From: Apostichopus californicus
Lineage: Eukaryota; Echinodermata; Holothuroidea; Aspidochirotida; Stichopodidae
Direction of reading: 5' to 3'
Assembly: GCA_020650975.1 (NCBI GenBank)
Contig: JAIPMN010001877.1
Coordinates: 1-31,492, forward strand
DNA: 31,492 bases
The position numbers and the translations under genes are program-made. Position 1 is the stretch's first letter; each line of letters starts with the position of its first letter. The notes beneath the pieces are model-generated. The model did no database searches, was not told where the DNA came from, and was given only the letters and a program-made list of their open reading frames with translations. Positions 12,601 through 21,600 of the stretch are shown in pieces.

Positions 12601-15600
12601 CCACAAGCTGATGTGGTACCTTCACTGAAAGTTGTACACCTGGATTCAGATGTTAATTACTGCAGAGTGTTTAAGTCATATGTGAAATCCAAATGGTTTC
12701 GAGTCATTTCAAGTCCTCTTTAGTAGTCTGAAATCTAATCGTTAACATCCACAAAACAGACAAGGTTTTGATTAATTGATAATGTTAATGCTCCCAATGC
12801 TGAAATCATGTAATTAGTTGGCAGTCTTCATCATCTCTGAGCCGCCTTAACTACATGTTAAAGGTAGTCACTATGGTATACCTCAGACTGTACATCCATG
12901 TTAAGTAACTTGAATTAGGTTTAGAGCTTTGGTGGAGAATATCATAATAATAATTCAGTTAGTATTAAAGCTTGTTGGTACTCATCAACAAGATCTGAAA
13001 ACATGGAGAAACCGTTGTTAGAACAACACGCTCGCAAAAGTTTGGACAGAAATTGTGGGATTTGTAACTGGTGGATAACTTTTTTCAGTATTTCAATGTC
13101 AAGATTTGATTTCTTGATTGGAGTATGGTATTAAAGATGGTAAAGCTGATATTTTATTACTGTTAGAATTTGGTAAACAATCAGAATATGTGATATACTA
13201 ATTACTGTTACTCCTGAGTATCAAACAGTGGTGTACTATTGGTCTGTAAATAAGTGATCTTCTTAAAAACTGTTTGATGACTTGTTTTAGTAATAATATC
13301 TTTGACAATTAAAATGGTGGTAGGTTCACAATCAAACCAAGTTTGGAAATCGTCAGCATTTCATCAATAAAATTTAATCTGTGTGGAGAGCACTTTAACA
13401 GTGCTACAACACTTTTGTAATCCTTTTGGAGGAGGGAGGGGTTGGGGTATCTGGCATCAAGTAAATATAATAGATAAATGAAAATCCTGTTTAGATTTCT
13501 TTTTATCATTCCAATCAAGCTCATGAGTATCTATACTATCCTCTCGAAAGAGGGGACGAAAAACATAAAGTCAGCCAATCTGTATCAGGACATTGATTGG
13601 CTGATCTCACATATGCAGTAAATCCAGACCTTCTTCACAGAAACCCTAACCCACAACCAGTGTTAATTCAGTTACAAAGAACTACCAATTTCATGACATT
13701 TTAATATCAGTTTCCAAATTGTGATTGAAGAAAATAATCTCAAAAGGACACCTCCAGGAAAATTGATGCTTTACACCAGGCATGAAAATAATGAGTTATA
13801 AAGGATAGTAGGTTTTGTGTACAGTTTGGTCATCGGTGGTACAATCCATTTCCTAGTTAGTACAAGCGGTTGAAAATGTTTGAAATGAACATTGGTGCAG
13901 TTATTCTCAAAATTAGTGCAATGCTTTATTGGGATGAGGATTTAAATATAATTTGCTCCCAACATGAACATTTCAGAACTCTTCAAAACATTACAATTGC
14001 AACTTTTTATTTCGAAGAGGGAAAGAAACATTTAGAACTCATTTTATTTAAAAGTAATTCACCTCATTACAAAATGCAACAGGTTAATTGCAGTATTTCT
14101 ATGACAAATTCTTCAAGCCCATATAGGCAATTCAAGTCTGTAATAATAATAGGCAGCCATTTTAACGCCGGTTGACTGGTGCATACCGCAAGTAGACAAA
14201 ATGCTTTCCGCTTTTAAAATTAATGAAAGGATGGGGGCAAAAAAAAAATTTTTGCAAATAGCTGCAGTCTTAAAATTTGCTACTCGCATGCGAGCCATAA
14301 CATGCAGCCTTGTTTCTTACCATTCATCAGTGTTTTATAATTTTTAATCATATCTAAATCTTTTTGCAAGTAATGCCTGGTGACCTTTGACCTCATTTGC
14401 ATGACTGGGCTGCCCTCGAATGGCCAAATTTCTCTTTTCTTATTCTCCTTGCGTCACTGCATCATTCATTGCACTTTTTCACACTTCATTCACCTACCTC
14501 TAAAAATCTGTAGTTGAACTTTCAAAAAGTTTAGTATAGTATTAAAGGGAAGTGAAGTGTGCTTCTGAACATTTGATCAATTTCTTTAAACAAAGTAAAC
14601 TTGTGCCTTGCCAGTAGAATGTTCAAATCAATTCAACCAATGCCTAAGCAGATGTTTGCCCACCGAATGGTTTGGTCCCAGATTTAAAACGGTCTCTTTC
14701 AGTCAACTAGGATCCAAGGTGTCAGTGTGAAGAGAAATTAATTTTACACTGCTCCAGGACCCTTGTAAAGTTCAGTCAACTCTCTGTGGACATTATTAAG
14801 CCCCAATTCTCATCATCTGTCCTCTCAGTGATGTCAATGCACTGAAAGGAAAAGGAAAGAAGAAGGACAAACCTTGACTCCAAAAACGTACAAATAGACA
14901 TGATGAAACAGGTTTTCACGTTTTAAATAATTGACGATAGTTTCTGTTGAATTCTCTGGTCCTTAGAAGTGTTTCTACAGCATCAGCAAATATTTTGGTA
15001 CCAAGAGGCTGTCAATGTTTAGCAGGACAACTAGACCAATTGTTTTTTTTCTCTTACCCTTTTGTATTTAACCAACATCATATTCTAATAACATAAATTT
15101 ACGCTTTCAGGTTCCCAAGGAATTTTGCTAAATCACATGTGACATACTGTAGCTGAAGTATGAGGAACTCAAAAGGAGAGAGTGAATAATCCGAGCTGAG
15201 CGGAAATATTTTGTTCTTCCTTAAATCTCTCAATTTTGACATATATTGTGGCACAAAGAAGGTACTGTCTGCTAAGACAAAATGAGGCCATTTGCCGAGT
15301 ACTTGAGAATTCTTTATCTGCGGGAGTTATGACATCATTAATTCATGCGCATATTTAAATGAGAGAGAGAGATCTAATCTTATTCTCATTGGATGATTGC
15401 ACTCATGGTTTGCAAAAATTTTCCATACATCACTTTGCATGAGTTTCTCTCTGGTCACGCCTCACCTTTTCTCACTTTTTCGTCATCTTTCTTTCTCTCT
15501 CTCTTTCTTCTTTCTCTTTCAATCATCTTATCACAGTGCCTCAGTAACTGGGAAAAGGTAATCTAGCACCCACGTATTCTCTATTTTAATGTCTCATTTT

Positions 15601-18600
15601 TCATCTTTCTTTTGATGAGTGTTGAAGAAATACTGAGGACTCAAGTGCCAGAGATACTTTAGATATACATTGTAATAAAAAATAAAAATAAAAAGTAGTT
15701 ATCACTGGGTAAATGCCCATCCTCACCACATATGTTCCATTGCTGGGATAAATATTGACATTTTATTTGCTGTGTCATAGTCTGTGTGATGTCGCACAGG
15801 ACCGTCACAAAATAATTGCTCTTGTTTTAGGTCGAATGATCGCCAAAATAAATATGGCACGGCCAAAATCAAATCATCAGCATTAATGGCACGGCATGAA
15901 AGACTGGATAAAAGTCTGTTAATGAGATCAAACTATCCTGTGTAATTACAAAGTATGGTCCATACATAACATGCACATGTGCTTTATCATGAAATGAGCA
16001 AACATCAGTATTGCATTAGCTCTATAATCTTGACAAGCTATGGAGACACAAATAACATCAATGAACTTTGGACAAACTCAGCATTGTATTGTTGGAACTT
16101 GAGACTCCAGTATTCCTTCAAGTGAAATATTGCTTTCGTCTATTCATCAGGTACAACCCCTAAGATATTGTTTTTAAATACTAGCTGGACTCGGTCAATA
16201 GCAATAGTACTAGTTTATCCAGATAATATTTCAAAGTTGTTTTTGTGACTCCTTCCCTCGTGTGCGATTGTGTCCGTTAGATTTGCTGGTCCCAAGGTTG
16301 TGGTGAAAGGTACGAGGGTGGTCTTTAGTTTTACATATGTTTAAATTGATACGTTATCAGGAGAACAATCCTGTTTGGAATATGATCGATGAACCTCATG
16401 AAATAATGTGATACCTAACTGCCTGAATAGATTCCAAGGTCTAAGAAACATTTAGTTTGAGTTTAGTGGAACCATATGAAAAAAACAAGCCTGTTCATAT
16501 CAAGAGAAACAAATATCTTGGTTTGTAGTTTAATAACGATTGTCGCAAGGTGTTAGGAAAGTTATCGTTGCTCAGCTCAATCTGCTATGAAGACTATGAG
16601 GCTGTTGATGTTGGAGGGACATGATGAAAACTTAGCTTAACCTCATCTGTATTGAAGAGAAACAAAAAGTTGTGACCAATTTCCGACCATGTTTAAACGG
16701 TATCACTCAGATGCTCTACACAAAATTTCAGCTAAAAAGAAACCCTTTTTAATACATCATGACATCGATAATCTTGCCATTCTTTTTTAGCTTTCAAGAA
16801 TTTTGTTTTGTAGATGAAACCATCCAATTATCGTCCATTGCTTTTGCTGCATCTTCCATTGCAACGAGATTGATTTTTTAATAAGTGTAACCACTGCTGC
16901 TGCGTTATTCTTTCATTATCAATATAAATATATATATATATAATCAAAGCTTCATATAAATTGCTTCAGTTTGGCTTTTATATACATTTATAATCAATAG
17001 AAATCATTTCTTGCTCAGAGGCAAACTCTATTATTTTGTAGGAGGGCTAGGAGTCAAAAAAACAGAAATTGATCCAACTTTGACAGGTGCCATCTTAGCT
17101 TAGATCAACTTCAAGATTGTTTGCATTTTTGGTCGGTTCAGGAGGGTGGCAACTTCCCACTATTTTATTGTCAGGGGGTCATGGTAGGCCCATAATGGGC
17201 AATAACTATTCAGCTGTTGACCCTCAGCAGGGGCCATGGTAGGCCCATAATGGGCAATAATGATTATGTTGCTGTTGACCCTCAGCAAATCATTTCCTTT
17301 TCTGTTATTTTCAATAAAATATGGCAATACTCCTGTCTGTGTACCTGAAGTTTCATCTGTGTTGTCCACAAAGTTTAGCAGACTAAAACTTTTTGAAAGG
17401 TTCCAAAAATGTTTTCCTAAAGATAGTAACAGTCGAAGTTATTGGCCAGATATGAAGAAAAGGGAAAAGAATTAACAATTAATTTGAAAAAGTGCTCTTG
17501 TGATTGGCAAAGAAAATGAGGTGTTATTAGTTTCTTTTGATCCTCCTGCATATTCATCGTAATACAAATGAACTTTGACCTTTAATAGGAAAGTGAAAGA
17601 GCACCCAACTCAAGTTCATGCCTCTTCTGTGTTGATGTAATGGTGTGTACCTGTCTTCTTAAGAAGCGAAAAGTAAAACCAATGTGACAATGGGGAAGGG
17701 GGAGGGGGAGGGGAGAATTTGTCTTTCATTTGTCATATTATGCAGACTCCTAGCCCGACTTCACATAATATTTCGTCGCACTAGCTTGCAGCCTACATTT
17801 ATCCCAATATTTATGAATGCTTCGCGGTATGGAACATCTATGTTACATGCATCATGCATATTCATTGAACGTTGAGAGCAGTTCTGCAAGGCTGACTCAA
17901 GCTGTTCTAACTAATTTTGCATCCAATTAAAGTATGTGAATGCCAGTCGTATTTTCTCTCCTTATAATCCGTAGGTGTGATTTTTATAAACAAAATGTTG
18001 ACGTTGTTGTTTCAATCGCATCCTCCTCATTCTACATGGTTGATTTCTTTTTTATACTTTACTAAAAAAAAATTGCTCCTCGATGGAGAAGATGGAGAAA
18101 TCATCAAGGTGGTCCTTACAACCCCTTAAATTACAGCAAAACATTTTTTTTTTTTTTTACATGAAAAATTAATTGTCTTGAAAGAATTGGAACTTGTCCA
18201 TCAACCGTTCCAATGCCAAACGGTCACATTGCTTCTGCAAACGAGCTTTTTCTCTGCTGTCATTGCTTTTAAATTCATTTACAGAGGGAAAAAAATGATT
18301 CTACTCAGGCTTATAATCTATCTAACTGATTGGGCTGAAAGTAGTCTTGACATTTTTTCTTCTTCGTATTTTTTTCCACATTATAGACCAAATCTTTGAT
18401 ACCTAAGCTCCCTAGTTTGGCCACCAAACTGGACACGCTGGACAAATAGCATTCTTGTACGTGCTTCCTGAATGTAAAAGAACTTTCTCTTTTATTCTCT
18501 TCAATTTCATTTCTTTCCTTTGAACGTCACCCATGCTTCTTCATATTTTTACATGTTTTGCATGCGTGTTTTCATGGTCTTTATTCACTTATGTGTTCAA

Positions 18601-21600
18601 TTTGAGAGATTTTTATATGGAAAGTCATTGGTTTACTTTTTAATACAAGGTACAAAGTTGATGGTTGGCACCACATCATTGACAACAAGGGCATCTCCAC
18701 AACTTTACTTTTCCACCCTTGTCTTCAAGTTTTCTGACAAGCGCACCTCCTTCCCAGTTTGTTTTGACATGTATGTTGGAAACATAACTGAATATAACTC
18801 TGTAAGCAGACTGATTGAGATAGAAATGTAGAACTGAGGAGGAAAACATTTAGAAATTAACCACTTAAGATAGCTATAAAAAGAGGGGGGTTGAGGGAAC
18901 ATGGGGGTAAGTTGTTCCCCTTCTTGGTCAACAATGTTAATGAGGATGATGAATTGTGTTATCAGTCTTGAATTTTTTATCAGTTTTGAGGACAGAACAA
19001 GTTCTTCAACAAATTTTTCCATGTTGAAGTAATTTTAAAGGCAGCTTAAGGCATTGAAGACTCGCCCGAAACCACGTGCCACGCTCTGAAAAAGTTAACT
19101 TTCCGTTGCTTGCAAGTGAAGTTTTCTGCTTGTCGCTACAAAATGCAGACAGTAATGCAGACAGTAATGAAACGTGATACCTTGTTATCTTTAACTGGAC
19201 CTGAGATGTCCATCGCTGTATCGTTTATACACTGTGCTGTGGGTATTGACCGCAGCTGTATGTACTGACTGTACACTAGTGTCTAATTATTTCCGAAGGT
19301 AGCAAGCTGTGTGCGTATTTTCTGGGATCGATGGTGGTGTCTAACACTTCTGTTACACCTCATTCGAAACTTGGTCAGATTACCGGCATTGGACATTTCT
19401 TTTTGTGCGAGTCTTCACACCCTTTAAAGGTTGACTTTAACTGCACTATACAGCCATTTTCAGTTGTAATGGCTCATCTCACTTCTAAAGTCAAACATTT
19501 TGAATTGCAGTGTTATAAGAAATCAGCTCATATCCGATACCTCTTCTCCTCATGTCCTTCCAACCCCCCACCCTCCTCTCCCCACCTCTTTCCATTCTCA
19601 TTCTACCCTCTTTTCTCCCCTTTTAACTGAAGAAATTCTTGGTTTACTAGATCAAGTGAATCAAGCTTTATGTAAGGAAAATTGAAAAAATATCTTTATA
19701 AATCTTTGATTCAGAGAAAAGGCCTGTGATTAAAGTCATCAGCCTCCATGGATGTTGCACGGTAAATGTATGTCGTTAACAACTTGAGCTTATCATTGTA
19801 ATCTACTGTTTTAGTCAGATTACATTACATTTTGTTTTGTGTGTGTTTTAAGTATAATGAATGCTACATTTCATGTTTGCACGATGGCGTTGCATGTCTT
19901 CACTCATATACAAAGCAGCTTAGGGTTTTTGAGCATAGCCTTCCTTGTGATTTAGTCTGATAGGTTAATTGCCTGTTGTACATTACATTATATGTAATGT
20001 GGCAATCTGCCAACTCTGTAACAATGCTCTCCAATTGTCTTTAATCAAAGAGAAATCTATCTTGGGAGAGAACTTTTTATCATCTTTGACAAGTGATATG
20101 ATGCAGAATGCTTGTTTACATTCTTCTCAAAGTTGTGCCACAAAAGAAAAAAAGGGTAAAAAGGTTATTTGGTAGAACATATCATTTCTAATGAAAGTAA
20201 CAAGTTCTGCCATTTTGGAAAGCATATGATGAAATTGCCACTGTTTGTTTGATACACATGAATATCATCTGTGTTACCCTTTATGATCAGCCTTCAGTTA
20301 CAAATAATGGATCGAGTAGTAAGCTGCATTCTGAAACGTTTTCCTATACATCGCGTTTAAGAATTGAATAACTTTCATCTCTGACCTTCAAAAGGAGGCA
20401 GGAGAAAGAAAAAACAAATTTCAAATGAACGTTTTTCACCCACACTCACATTCACACACATACAAGTAACACCACCACCACCACCACAAGTTTCACTATC
20501 CCACCTAATACACTACCCCAAATCACTACTAAATCACTACCCCACACAATAAGTTACATGAACTTAACCATCTTCAGCAAACTGTCGTTATTATTAATGC
20601 AGAGCCAAAGTATAGTTTGTGTGTCCTAACATCAAAATAAATCTACTTTATTACTTCTCCTGCAAATTGTATCAATCTGTAGTAACACTCAGTAACATCC
20701 GTGTGCTTGCACAAGCTTTTCAATATGAATTGTTTATCGTGTGTAATAGTTTCCAGTCAAGTGCACCATTTATACAAGTTATGTTACCTATGTGAAAGGT
20801 AACTTCTTAAACTAAGATAGATAACTTTGAGCCATTCACATGTTACCTCTGAAAGTTAACTTCTTAAACATTAACTTTAAATCATACCTATTTACAATAG
20901 ACTTGGAATGGTAAGATAACTGTCATTTATAGTCATTTTACATGTTACCCTATCAAAGTCAAATCTATTTATGACTATAGGTAAAATTGTTACCATAATT
21001 GAACTTTCTTGCGATTTTTATATTTCATCACTTTAAAAGGATGTGCAGTTTTCTATGTACCTTTGGCATGTATCTTCGGAAAGTCAAATTGCTGTACACA
21101 AATGTCCGAAGATGTGTAGCAGTTTATTTATGATCATTGAGGGTTCCTCTGGAAAGCAGTGCTTCTGCACTGAGAAGGACTACCCTCATTAAAGATGACA
21201 ATAATAATAAAATAAATAAAAAAATATTTGAACAAAAGGATCCATAGTATTTTACAAATCTGAGATAATATTCAGAGATTGCAAAGCTGCTAGTACACAA
21301 AATTTGAACAATAAATTATTACCCGTAAATGACATAAACATACATGATAAGTACATGCAAATGGACTTTTTGGCTTGTATGTCAATATTCACTTTATTTG
21401 GGATGTAAAGGTATTTGGGTTTTTTTTCGTTGTGCACCATAAAATTGTCTTGTGATGGGAAAGCATTTGGTATATTGAAGAAGGGAGATGTTTATTTGGG
21501 GTCATCATGCTGGTATTGTTCATAGTAAATTAATTTCTTTATTTCACTGTTTTGTTATGTTACTTTGGTTATAAGATGGGGTTTTGGCAAAACAAACATG

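Noticed and set aside
14829-14876. Acceptor-like site followed by a frame reading DVNALKGKGKKKDKP
   Set aside because: In the phase required by exon E the first codon is TGA. The lysine-rich frame needs a different phase and has no supporting exon.
18520-19022. Overlapping open frames of about 103-105 codons on both strands
   Set aside because: No domain or splice context, and both strands are open in the same AT-rich stretch, so probably chance.
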